This document shows positions 51,031 through 63,790 of a stretch of 64,000 nt of DNA, one piece after another. The stretch spans positions 70,661,433 to 70,725,432 of the forward strand of contig CM050690.1 of NCBI GenBank assembly GCA_027574665.1, given 5' to 3'. The translations under genes were made by a program, and so were the position numbers. The first letter of the stretch is position 1. Each line of letters begins with the position of its first letter. The notes below the pieces were generated by a model, which saw nothing but the letters and a program-made list of their open reading frames with translations, ran no database searches and had not been told where the DNA came from. Source of the DNA: Rhynochetos jubatus. Its lineage: Eukaryota > Chordata > Aves > Eurypygiformes > Rhynochetidae.

Positions 51031-51816
51031 TAATTTTTTTATGCCAATAATTTTGTAAATGTGACAAGTCCTACTACAGATGGTGCTTTTGAATGTATAA
51101 CTTACAGGAGATTTCAAATTGTATCTAGAATGACCCGTGAGAGACTTGTAATAGGAAGTGATGATGCAGGAAAAGCAGGCAAATTAAATCCTCAATTCTA
51201 TGACTAATAAACACATCTAAATACACTTAGTCTTTAAATAAAAGCAACACTGCTAAGTCCTATACAGTAATATCAGGAAATCCAAAACATCTCCAGGTAC
51301 AAAAGAACTGACTATCAGATGACAGATGATTGTCTGAATTTCACACCATCATTAGAGTCTTGACAAGAACTGTAAAGAGTTTCCCACTTCTTGGTACTTT
51401 TTCTTTTCAAATACAGGAGTCTATCCAAAATACAGGAGCTGCTTCAAGCAATGTGATTAATGACAAGGATTTGGAGGCATTCATCTGACAGTTTTGAAAG
51501 GACTGATGATCAAAGAACAAACTGAAAAATGCAAATTATAAAGAACAGTCTCTCAAGGGATGCAATGGTCAAAACTGCATAGCTCTTTAAAAAGGCACTG
51601 AGTGACCTTCCAGTTTTCATACCACTAAGTCCTACTTTCAGTATCTGTAAAAGCAGTTTAAATTAAGACGTAAAAATAATAAATGTGAAACTATGATACC
51701 CAGAAACCAAACTCTACAACAAATAAAGATGCCAAGTTATGGCATTTTAACTGCAAGAGTTATGTAAGCATGAGAACTATGACTACAAAAGGGTTTTATC
51801 AATGCACAAATTAGCT

Positions 51817-52387
51817 TGTGTTGGTTTTACTTGGGATGGCGTTAATTTTTCTCACAGTAGCTAGAATGAGGCTGTGTTTTGGTTGCGCAGAGAACTATAC
51901 TGATAACACACTAATGTTTTCAGCTATTGCCAAACAATATTTATGTCAACTCAAGCACTTGTTTTCAGTTTCTGATATTGCCCCTGTGTTCCCAGCTTCT
52001 GCTCTACAAGAAGCTGGGAGGACACAGTGCAAGGACACCTGACCCAAACTCACCAAAGGGATGTTTGAAGCTGTTAAAGGTCATGTATATAAGTTGTGGG
52101 GTGAGCAAAGAGTCACTCTCTCTTGGGCTTGGTCTAGCTCTGGCTCTCACTACCCCACTATTTACATTATATATTATTAGTAGTAATATTAGCCTTATTA
52201 GTATTGTTAGTATTATTAGTATAATTGTTTCACTTCATTTATCTTCAATTATTAAATTGTTCTTATTTAAACCCATGAGTTTCCTTGTCTTTTTCTCCAA
52301 TTCTCCTCCCCATCCCACTGGACAGGAGTGAGGTGAGAGAGTGCCTGTGTGGTATTTGGTTGCTGGCTGGGGTTAAACATCAACACA
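51817..52387 (+). mobile_element. solo LTR with intact ends and TATA box
   Basis: It starts TGTGTTGGTTTTACTTGGGA and ends GGTTAAACATCAACACA, so the ends form the inverted pair TGTGTTG/CAACACA. TATATAAG at 52086-52093 is a plausible TATA box, and an AT-rich block follows at about 52160-52250. The 3' part is the reverse complement of the start of the LTRs at 9579, 16844 and 59402. No clear target-site duplication was found. It lies antisense to NIPBL. The open frames at 51818-52331 lie within it and are not genes. Confidence 0.8.
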
Positions 52388-52568
52388 CATAAAACTCATT
52401 TCAAATGGTTTCCAGAACAACTTGCAAGATACTTTGTAACAGAAACTAGTGACCAAGCAGAGAGAGGCAAATCAATTAAAAGCTAAGGCACAAAAAAAAA
52501 AAAAAGTAATAAAAAAGAGTAAATGACCATAACTTAGCACAGACACTTATCAGGAATTCAGTAATGCC

Positions 52569-53571
52569 TTAAAGGCTGGAGGGGTGGGTCTGTGCCAATC
52601 ACATGAAGCCCTAAGGAGGACTTGGGAGTACTGGGGGACTGGCACCGTTCAACATCTTTGTCAGCACTATGCCCGGTGGGATTGAGTGCACCCTCAGCAA
52701 GTTTGCTGATGACACCAAGCTGTGTGGTGCGGTTGACACGCTGGAGGGAAGGGATGCCATCCAGAGGGACCTGGACAGGCTGGAGAGCTGGGCCTGTGCC
52801 AACCGCATGGAGTTCAACAAGGCCAAGGGCAAGGTCCTGCACCTGGGTCAGGGCAATGCCAAGCACAAGGACAGGCTGGGTGGAGAATGGATCGAGAGCA
52901 GCCCTGAGGAGAGAGACTCAGGGCTACTGGGGGATGAAAAGCTGGACATGAGCCAGCGGTGCGCGCTGGCAGCCCAGAAAGCCAACTGGATCCTGTGCTG
53001 TATCCAGAGAAGTGTAGCCAGCAGGTCGAGGGAGGGGATTCTCCTTGTGAGAGCTCGTGAGACCCCACCTGCAGGTCTGTGTCCAGCTCTGGGGCCCCCA
53101 ACATCAGAAGGACATGGACCTGCTGGAGTGAATCCAGAGGAGGCCACCAAGACGTTCTGAGGACTGGAGCCCCTCTGCTATGGGGAAAGGCTGGGAGAGT
53201 TGGGCTTGTTCAACCTGGAGAAGAGAAGGCTCCGGGGAGACCTTACAGCACCTTCCAGTGCCTGACGAGGGCCAACAAGGAACATGGCGGGGGGGGGGGG
53301 GGGACCTTTTTACAAGGGCCTGGGTTTAAACTGAAAGTGGGGAGATTTAGATTGGATATCAGGAAGAAATTCTTCATGGAGAGGGTGGGGAGGCACTGGG
53401 ACAGCTGCCCAGAGAAGCTGTGGATGCCCCATCCCTGGGAGTGTTCAAGGCCAGGCTGGATGAGGCTTCGAGCAACCTGGTCTATCAGAACCTGCCCATG
53501 GCAGGAGGTTTGGAATTTGATCATCTTTAGGTACCTTCCAAAGCAAACCACTCTGTGATGATTCTGGGATT
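52569..53571 (+). mobile_element. CR1 LINE, 1.0 kb, with scrambled 5' end
   Basis: The body from about 52641 encodes the end of the RT ([20 protein letters not shown], then [20 protein letters not shown]) and the 3' end of ORF2 (FRLDIRKKFFMERV), ending CTCTGTGATGATTCTGGG. It is closely similar to the element at 26131. The first ~72 bases do not fit this order: they resemble two later parts of the same element (see findings). A G15 run (53289-53303) interrupts it. It is antisense to NIPBL and not coding. Confidence 0.92.
53289..53303 (+). repeat. poly-G run (15 G) inside CR1
   Basis: Uninterrupted G run at the place where the related element at 26131 has only GGGGGG (27855-27860), so it is an expansion that occurred within this copy. 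Confidence 0.85.
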
Positions 53572-54496
53572 ACCAAAATCTGCCACATATTGTTTCCTCA
53601 TCTTGCTTTAATCACTTGACTCAATATCAAATGACTTTCCAAAACCAGAAAACTAACAGAATAACTGCAGGAGAACAATTCAAAAGAATAATCAAAATTA
53701 GGAGGACTCTTATTTCTATAAACTAAAGGTTAGGGGCTTATAATGAGGGAGAAATGGCCTATCCTTCAATGCTAAACTCTGACAAAGCTTCCGTCTTTCA
53801 CAGTCCATTGCTGAAAAGGGCTGAATATCACAGTCTGCCTTTAACTCGTACAAATAAATACAAACCAGGGAAGAAAACACATCATTACAAAGTGTTCAAA
53901 AAAAGAAAAAGAGCAGGCAGTCAGAAAGTAATCAGTTTTCCCGTGATTACTGTTTCAGCCTTCATTTAAGCTTTTAGCTACAAAAACCCCCATAATTCCC
54001 AAGTTCAACTTCTTCTGTTAAGAGCACATTTTTAATATATTCTGTACCAATTCACTGACAGGAATTACCCATCAGCAAAAGCTGTACCTTTCCTAGGATC
54101 ACCAAGAAAATATCACAAGCATATAAATTCACAACAACTGTGTCTGCAAAAGTTTCTACAGCACAGTCCATCTTAGTAAACTGTATGATTAATTAATTTA
54201 AGGATACATTAATATGGTATCCTTATCTGAAATACTGCTTTCCGTTAAGAAATCTACTTTTACAAAGCAAATAAAAAAAAGTCAAAATAAACAAAATTAT
54301 AACCATGAAAGGAAATTTAGTATATACAGAGAGGTTAACAGCAGATAAGTCTTTGCAGAGGTAACCACTTAGGTAGAAAGTGAAATGCGGCTGGGAATTG
54401 CAATATGCTTATTCCATTAAGAAGTAAGATGATCAATTAAAAGCATTAAAAGCTAATAGTGCTACTTTAATTCATTATTAAGCTAGAAAAGCATAT

Positions 54497-54646
54497 CATG
54501 GAATCATAGAATGGTTTGGGTTGGAAGGGACCTTAAAGGCCATCCAGTTCCAGCCCCCCTGCCATGGGCAGGGACACCCTCCACTAGACCAGGTTGCTCC
54601 AAGCCTCATCCAGCCTGGCCTTGGACACTTCCAGGGAGGGGACATC
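54497..54646 (-). mobile_element. CR1 LINE 3' tip, young
   Basis: The plus strand reads CATGGAATCATAGAATGGTT, then TGGGTTGGAAGGGACCTTAA and GGACACCCTCCACTAGACCA. This is the last ~150 bases of the same CR1 subfamily as 26131 and 37523, very well preserved and severely 5'-truncated. Confidence 0.93.
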
Positions 54647-57600
54647 AACCAAAGGGTTAGGTATCTCATTTAAACTGTAAAAGAAGTTCTGTTTCTTCTG
54701 TGGATTTAAGGGGGGAAAAACCCTAAACTAAACCAAAAAATTATAAATTGTGAGAACAGATAATATTTTAAACAGTCAAAACAAATCTATAGCATGTAGA
54801 ATAAAGAACCACTCTGCAACTACATGACTGTTTCTTGGGAAATGTTTGAAAAACACAGTTTCAAATACTGTTATGGGCTTATGCCTTCTAAACCAACTTC
54901 TCATGAAGAGCCTCAAATTGCCTTGTCTTCACTGTCAAAGATGATGGGTTTGGGGACTTCAGAAATGGAAAGGGGTAAAGGGAGATGAGCATCCATTTTC
55001 ATTTTAACTATTTTTTTTATTTAGTGTCACAAGTTAATAGAAAGGAATTAGCATGATTTCAATGTTCTTCTCTCAAAGGTGTTGCAACCCTTTGTTTGAC
55101 AAAACTGCATGAGAATAAACTCTAAACCTATGCCAGGACAAAACACCCATCACCTGAACTACATTGAGCTGAAGATTTTTCTGGCCAACAAGTACAGATA
55201 TAACATGAGAATCTCTTCTCCAGAAGCCCCTACCCATGCCACCACAAACACACTTGCCTAGGTCCATGTAAGCCTGTTAAAAATGTCTCTACACATGTCT
55301 AGTATAATACCCTCCAGCAGCTATCCTTCCTTCCCTGTGCCTGTACCGTACATCACAGCTCTTCAAAATACAGGCAGGAGCCTCAGTGAAAACCTTCACG
55401 TGCACCTGCTACAGTGCTGATTCAGAAAGCTTGCTGACTGCAAATGATCCTTTTAAGTAAGACTTTGTGCAAAGAAACAAGCAAAAAATTTGCAGCATGT
55501 ATGTAGGAAAGAAATTGCTCTCCTAAACAGTCTAAGGTGTCTTCAAATGCACATGGTAAGTTCTCACCATTTCCTTTTTTGTTAAAGAACATCATCGTAA
55601 TTACTGGCTATAATCCAGAGGCACCCAGGCTCAGTATGCTTCCTGTGCTCTACACAGGGAAGCAACAACGTCAACTTCATCAAGACGGTGAAGCCACAAA
55701 CAGAACATACAGTGAGCAGAAAAAAGTCTACACAAAGGCTTACTATAAAGAGGAGAGGGGGAAAAATGTGTAAAGCAAAAAAGAAAACAAATCCACTATT
55801 TCCAATTTTAACATCCCTACTTATTCCATGGGGGCTTTGGCTTAAACAGGTAGATAGTTGGTTGGTGAACTACTTAAGTTTCTTAATTGTTTAACAAAAT
55901 CTAATTGGTAATTTGAAAGGGGAGAGGTAACAGTAACCTTTTAGAGATAAATTAAAAAAAAACAACCCACAGTCCAGAAATCCACTCAAATGTTTTCACA
56001 CAATAAACTGTAACTCATGAAAGCACTGTCCACCAATGTTTAGAAAATAAAATTGCTCACTTTAAAAGGGCATTGTTTACACTGTCAAACAACAAAAATC
56101 AAAGATCAAATACACTGTAGAAAAAGGCAAAGACCTCTGCAACATGCATGAGATCTCAGGCTTTAATACACCAAAGATCAAACGAAACCAGAGAGCACTA
56201 TGAAACAAATGCAAAATTCTAATAGCAGAAACATTGGTAAAGACCAAGGATCTCACTGAAGTGTTTGACTAATGATATTGGCTCAAATATAATAATGTAC
56301 CTTTCAAAAAGGAGGATCTCTCAGAACTTACTTCATTTTACAGATTACAATACAAGATTATTTTGTCCCATGCTTTATGTCAGCTGTCATGTAATATATA
56401 TATATAATTTCTAATTGCAGGTAAGTGCCACTTCTCCAGTAATTCTGGTTGGACATCAAAAGCATTTAAAAGTTTCAGGGACATATTACTATCCTTCCGA
56501 ATACTGAAACAGAATTAATAATAATCATGAACAGCCAGGATCTCAGTGTAAAATTTCTTCTGAGCTGCTAAACTTGTTATCGTAACTTTTCTGTGTAACT
56601 AAAATCTTGTCTTTGAAAACTTCTATGAAATGGATGATAGATATTTTAATTTTTCTTTATCTACTTGAATTCATTTTCCCACCAAGGCACCAATCGATTC
56701 AGTATCTCACCTGACAAGGAATGTCTTATAAGAGGGAAATTAAGTGTCTCCTCAGGTTTGATGCTGATCGACTTACAGTAAACTTCGTTCTACATCTTTC
56801 AAGTATTAATTATCTGCAGCTTAACAAAACGTTAAATTCTTCCATCTTCTGAAGTGATAATCCCCAGGAATCTTGTTTTAATAAATGCCTATCCTAAAAA
56901 TCACTGCATTGGCTTCTTCTCTGGGTATGGGTCAAGCCACCAGATATAGTTGCAATAAGTAAATTCAGACATCCCCTCATGACAGCATTAAAAAAAAAAT
57001 TAGAAAGTCTATTAAGTAGTCAAGATAAAAACTATGTGTGATCCTCCAACACATATTTTACAGACTTCCTTCGGGTTGCAGTTGGAGTTCTACCTCAGAA
57101 AGCTAAACAGATGCTGACCCTTGCAAAGCACAAACATATGATAGCCCTGCGGTTCTACAGTTTTGTTTTGGTTTTGTTTGGGTTTTTTTAATCCAACTAC
57201 TCAGTAACTCAAGATTCAGTTTAATCTAAAAATCAGAGTTTCCTGATGCAAAGAATTAGACTGTCAGTTACTGGACTGCTGCTTTGTACTACCTGTACAG
57301 ATAGTGGGATGCATGACCGTTTTCTCTTAGCTATGGACACAGCCAAATGTTTTACAAATTATTCTGTATTTTGTCACTGTTCAGTAATACTTTGTACAAT
57401 TTATAATAAACTATTGAACTGACCAGTAATCAGCAAAGACATAGGGTTTTTTTATGTTCTTCCTCTTTATCAGGTTACTGAGGACTTAACAATAAACAGC
57501 TGCACTTCTAGAGCCTGTAATACTGGTTTTCTCACTTGTCCCTCTTAGCTCCTGCTAAGTTGTTACAACTTCTGAAAGGTCTGTCCTCAATGCCTGTGAA

Positions 57601-59401
57601 CTGACTGTTGTTTCCATGTAGAATCCTCCTCAAGAAATGACACACTAGATCATTACCTTGAGAATGTTCAGTTTAGTTAGGACACAATTCTTCCTTTTTA
57701 AAACATTTTAGTGACTTTAAATGAACTTTAAGTAAACCAGTAACATAACATTTAAAACCAGCAACTAATGTAACAGTTATTGAAGTAAACTAGATGTAAT
57801 CTTCTCACCATCTAAATTTATACATGCTACATGCAGAAGGTATACCATCAAGGATGAGGACAGTCTGTATTTTTCATTCGGGCCATTTTCAAAATAAAAC
57901 TTGCAGGTTGCTTGCATACAAACGTATTTTACACATCATGAAGTTTACACTAACGCTAACTCACACAGTCCTAGCTGCATGGTCACAAAACCAAGGAAAC
58001 TAATACAGCTCAAGATGTTAGAAGCCGAAAGAAATTTAAAATAAAAACTAAACTTGCATACTTTGACCATAAAATTGGGAGGCACTGGCAATAAAAATCC
58101 TCAGCAAGTATCCCATACAGATTGAAAAGTAATTAAAGTTATACATATGACCAAAATAGTGTAGGTTATCGGTAAAATGCACAATCTACACAAATTAATA
58201 TGATCCAGAAATGTCTTTTTTTTTTAATAAAATGGTAAGATTGCTGCAATTTAAATATTCTAAGATAACAAAACGAAAATTTCAAGAATATAGTGCTTCA
58301 TCATCACTTTGGAATGTAAGCACAATGCTGCATTTCCAGGTCTACCTTAAGTGACAGTTAAATCACATTTAGACCACAGATGGCACAGATAATGACAGTG
58401 ATGAGTATCTACCAATAATTCTTGAAAATTTTGTGATGTGAGAGGAGCCACTGTTGAAGAATTCAGTTTTTTAAGTCACGTGCTCCTCCTCAAAGTCAGC
58501 TATTGCACTTTTCCATTGCACAGTCAACACATGTCTCCATCTTCAGCTGACATATGCCACAAAGTTCATTCTTGACCAAGTTGCATGCTGGGAAGTATTT
58601 TCAATGTTATGAGAACCTGAATCACTTAGTTTTTGCAACAAACACTACCTGCAGAATAGGAGAGAATGACAGGCAAATCAAGGCAGTTTACCTTATAAAC
58701 TACCCTTTGTTACCAGTGAAAACTGATAGTAGTCACTTTCACAGCTGCAAAGCGGAATGGAATTCTTACAGTTCTAACACCCACTGAAGAATTTAATAAA
58801 AAAAAAAAACCTAAAACTGACCAACCGAAAACGTATCAAGTTGAGCAGAAGTCTGTATGTAAAAGAGTCACTGGAATAATGGAAATTAATGTCTTCATAA
58901 TTTGGGTCAGAAATGTTTCTCCATTATAAACTCAACTTTATCTCAGACTAGAAAGGATTTTTTAGGTTTTAGAAAGAATGCATGTGAGAATTTAAAAACT
59001 CTATTTCAGCTCTGCAAAACTGCTTTCAGGTTAGGGGGTCGGAGAATTCTTTAATTATTTTGGTTGTTAAGTGCACCTCTTGTTAAAAATGTAGCATAAA
59101 ATTGCAAGGTTTCCTCTCTCAAAGTGGTGTCTCAGTATTACCAGAACAGTTTAAAACAACTGCGATTTAAACCCATAATCTGAGCACACTTCATAGAGTC
59201 CAAATATTTTGCCAAGGATGAGAGGAAGCAAGGCATTATCATCAGAAGCTCTACAAAAGAGCCATAAACACTACCTCTGTTTCTCTCCCTATCTCTGTAC
59301 AGAGAAATAGAAAGAGCAAAACAAGCTATTCCACATGTGGCAGAACTAAGAACAAATTGTTTCATGAAGTTTTGTATCCTACATTCATACTAACTTGATG
59401 T

Positions 59402-59660
59402 TGTGGTTTAACCTTATCTGGCAATTAAGTACCACACAGTTGCTTGCTCACCTTCCCCCCCTCCCTCCCCCTTCTCTCCCAGTGCAGGCTGAGAGTTGGA
59501 GGAAAAGACAAGGTGGTAAAGTTAAAAACTATGTAACAATATAAATGAAAATTATATTTATACTAATGCTAACAATTTCAATCAGAGTTAGAGGTGACAT
59601 CAAATCCCCAGTTCAAAGGGTCAGGGCTCATGGCGAAATGCTGTTGCAATTAAGTAAGTC
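59402..59660 (-). mobile_element. endogenous retrovirus LTR fragment
   Basis: It starts TGTGGTTTAACCTTATCTGG and continues AATTAAGTACCACACAGTTG and CTTGCTCACC, with a C/T-rich tract at 59453-59479, then GGAGGAAAAGACAAGGTGG. This is the same order as the LTR starts at 9579 and 16844. Similarity fades by about 59660, so the promoter-bearing U3 side is missing. It is in the same sense as NIPBL. Confidence 0.65.
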
Positions 59661-61234
59661 GTGAAATGAGGGTGGTATAACCAACAGTTAGTTAGAATAT
59701 TAAAGTAATATAATGAAAATCTCATTCAATCCATATTCATTTGTAGCTTTACTTCACTGACACAACTGAATCTGCTTGTATTAACTTTTAAATCTTGCAA
59801 ACCTAAAAATTTTGTCCAATTACACGTGCATTTTGTAAACTGCAGGAACTTCAAAGATTTATCTTTCTGTAACTGCCAAACCTAAACGTTTTTCTTCCAA
59901 AGCAGTTTCAAATGATTTCCAACTAATCAAAAAACTTATGGGAAAAAAGCACAACAGGATCAGTTAGTAGTCTGAAAGTTTTCATGCTTTTTCTACTGCC
60001 AGGGACAGAAGTTGTGTACTGCTGACTACAAGTGGTTCAGACTAAATGAGTCATACTATCTGAAACTTTCATTATGTTGACACCAAGAATATTGATATAG
60101 CCAAGTATCACCACGTCATACTGTCTACTAAGTTCTTGGGACAGAATAATTGGAGAAACATCTTCTACTCCTCAGCTGAGGAGTACTGACCTTGCTAGGG
60201 AAAAGAAGGGAAGATTCATCACCAAGTCCTTCACTTTTGTTGCAGTGTAACAGACCAAAGTGATGATAAAACAAATGTTTCCTGATTTTCATATATTATA
60301 GGTTTCTTTATCATAACCAACTCATTCCTTAGTTCCCAGCATTTGGACTGAAATCACAGCAAAAGAATGGGGCTCCACGGTTCCTTTTTTCTGGCTACCA
60401 ATTCATTTGTTATATAATTTTGATCTAGGCAAATTCATCTCTTGGTGCCTCAGTTTTTCTTCACATTTGAAGAGAAACAGAATGGTACACCTAGTCAAGG
60501 CTCTACGCACTGCTGCCATAAGATAGACTGGAAAAAAAAAACACAAAATCCCTTACACTCTCTCATCCCTTCCACACACATTTCTAAAACCTGTCAAACG
60601 TGGTCATTCACAGAAGCATTCATAAATGTTCCCTCTGAAGACTCATGAAGACAGACTAAAACTATTTTGGACTAGGAAGTAAATGGTCAAGCCTATTTCT
60701 TTGATGCCTTTGAAACAAAGAAATGCACCTTAGCAACAAAAATAGTTTTAGTCAAGAAAATAAGTAATTCAATACACATTTAGAAAGCAAGCTTTCCAAA
60801 ACAGGGTCTTAACTATGTTCATGAGAATTGCGTAGCACAATGCCATTCTCACATCTCGAACAAATAGCTCCCATAGCAGTATGACTACAAATCAACAACA
60901 CTACGTATTGTATTCATTTCAAAGAAAAAGCAACATGCAAAGCAAGTAGGTTTGCTTTTTCTTCAAGTGTCCACCTACAACCACAGCATCAATCAGGTTC
61001 TTCCTTTCAAGCACACCACTTTTTTAGGTTCTGAATTATACTTGCACAACTCCTTCAATGAAAACAGTTCAACACTATAAATATTTGTTTCATTTCCACC
61101 TTAGGATACCCAGAAACCTTAATCCTACTAGGACCAATGGATTTACATATGAATAGTTAAGTTCCAGCTGAGCATAGTGAGAGGGACCAATAAACCTCAT
61201 CTTCTAGTAGTAGCAATGAATCTACATTCCCAAG

Positions 61235-61330
61235 AGGAGGAAAAAAAAAAAACAAAACAAAAAGCACCCCAAAAAACCAAACCAACCACCACAACACCAA
61301 ACAAAACCAACAAAACCCCACACCCACCAC
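61235..61330. repeat. A/C-rich low-complexity tract
   Basis: About 95 bases made nearly only of A and C (AACAAAACAAAAAGCACCCC, then AACCAAACCAACCACCACAA and similar). Comparable tracts occur at about 25190-25255, 31858-31940 and 47340-47415, and as the G/T complement at about 38280-38362. No exact repeat unit is seen. Confidence 0.75.
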
Positions 61331-63394
61331 TTAATACCAGAAACTTTAACTATCAGTGTAGAAGTATAATGTTCACAATACTTCAGAAGGCCATCTGAAT
61401 AAATTAGATAAAAAGTTCCTTTTCAGAGAGAGGTACAGTCTAAAACGACCAGGAGCTGAAGGTGTAACAGCTATTCCATAACACTGAATATATATAAACA
61501 TAGTAATCCTGCAGGTGAATTTTTGGGTTCTTGTAACTTTTGTTATTTAAAGATTTTATCTTTTCATGTTAAATGCATCAGAAATTATTACACATTTTAA
61601 CACACTGCTTGCTTAAGAAATAAGGATTTCCCTGATCATAAAGTCCAAAGAATTACAATTTGTATCACATTCCAAGCATTCTGTAGTTTCATCAACTTTT
61701 CTTCCTTAATTAGTTAAACATTTTGTATTGATCATTCTTATTGGAAGGTACTTCCAGTATCTCATTGTTTTGCATTTTAGAGCTTTATATCTATTTCCAG
61801 ACTGGAATTACTCAGAATCATCTTATATTCCCTTTTTATGCATCATCTTTGCCTGTGGGTCCCCTCCTTTCCAATTCTGAACCTTTCCAGAATATTTAGA
61901 AAGCTCATTTGTACCATCCTTCAGCAACCCCTAAAGATGAAGCTGTAGAATACAAGCAATTTACAGACTTGACAAATTCACAGCAGAAGCATCACTTCCA
62001 AGAAAAGCATGCACAAGATCAGAAACTGAACAAGATAGAAGAAAAGCTTGGGAACTGTCGCATGAATAGGTGAAATATTAAGAGTTTATTCAGTAAACAC
62101 TCTGAGCTAGCCGGATGTGAGCCAGCTGAGCCCAGAAGCCATGTAAACAAATTAGTTCATACTGCCACACTGTAAATTATGCTGAGTCTCCTCTTATAAA
62201 GTAAGTTTTCACATAAAATACATTTTCCCAATCTTCTTACTAACCACTACATGATATCATCTGATCATGAGCACAAAGGAACCACGCACCAGTGCAATCT
62301 TAATGCATATACTCTGATACTTAATATCTCTACACAGACATACCTCTCCTGATAGACTGAAAAACTACATCTGCTTTTTAATAGTCTCATTTTACCGATG
62401 ACTGACTAGGTATTTTATAATAATATTAATATACTCAGATCTCACACTTCCTCTGTCATACCCAGCTGAAAAGCTGTCTGCTTACAGAAAAAAATTCTAG
62501 TAATGAGTATCAAAATATATCAATATTTGGCACTTAAATTTCATCCTACTTCTATTTCTGCAGCTCTCAAGGTCATCAAATTTTTCCTGACAGGTATTCC
62601 CATCCTTCCTTGTACTGACAATAGCTAGCAACTTTAAATTCACATGGCTTTTTAAAAAAATCTGCTTTTAAAACAGCTTGCAGATGCATCTTTGCAACTT
62701 GTATTTACTATTAGCAATCTTTTAATGCTCAACACAGCTTTAAAATAAAAGTGCATTTCTTCTTGCACTCACCTACAAAATGAGATCCTGTACCAGCACA
62801 TAACTTCTCAGTAGCTAAAAGAGTAAGTTCTTTAGGAAAGATCAAATCATATCCTTTAATTATCACTACTGTGAAAGAACACTGAGCTACAGCTACACAA
62901 CAGCCTCAATATATAAAAAAAAAAAAAAGTCCATCCACAGGAACAGGAGACAAAGAATAAAAATATTAGGAAGAAACTGAACTTGCAGTGATGACTGCTT
63001 TGAGTAACAACCTGTAGGAAACTCCTCTATGCAAGGTACTTTAGGACAACTATCCCTATCCTTTTTTTCATCATTTAAACACAGAATTTCAAAAACTAGA
63101 TATGCAGATGCAGTAAATGAGATACAGAAATTGGACAATACATTTTAAAAGCTACGTTTCAGGTAAACATCTTAACCTAACTGAAATATTTAATATCATG
63201 AAATTCATAAGTCATCTTAGACAGCAAAATAATTTCCAAGAATTGTGCTTAAAGAAACTTTACATTCATGCTTGGATTATATTGGATATGTCATCCATAT
63301 AAAATTTAACTGGTTCAGTGTTTTAACAATGCTTTCCCTCCATAAATCCTATTGCTGCAAGTATAGATAACGATTCTAAACAGAAGCTGCCACA

Positions 63395-63790
63395 AAATCA
63401 TAGATCTATTTAGGCTTAGAGGGACCTGTGGATCAACCTTCTGCTCCTATCTGTAGGAGCAACTTCAAAGTTGCATCAGGCTACTGAGGGCCTTCCCAGT
63501 CAAGTTCTGAATGGTTCCAAGGATAGAGACTCACTGTAGACTTTTTTTCCTGCTAAAACCAATCAGCATTTCCTTTATTGTAATGGCTGCTGGTGCTACT
63601 TCGGTTCTGCACCTCAGATGAGGTTGTCTTGCTTCCTATATAAACACTCATTAACTAAATACAGCATTTCAATCCCTCTTAGCTTTCTCTTCACCAGGGT
63701 GAATCCAGCTACGTCAGATTCTCCTTCTACAATCCTGGCTCCAGCCACCTAACCATCTCAGTAGCCCTCTGTCATACTCACTCCTTTTTG
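63395..63790 (-). mobile_element. CR1 LINE 3' fragment (old)
   Basis: The plus strand reads AAATCATAGATCTATTTAGG, GCTTAGAGGGACCTGTGGAT and later CCAAGGATAGAGACTCACTG, with CCATCTCAGTAGCCCTCTG at about 63752. It is the antisense of an old CR1 3' end, related to the copy at 48821 and diverged. Confidence 0.7.
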
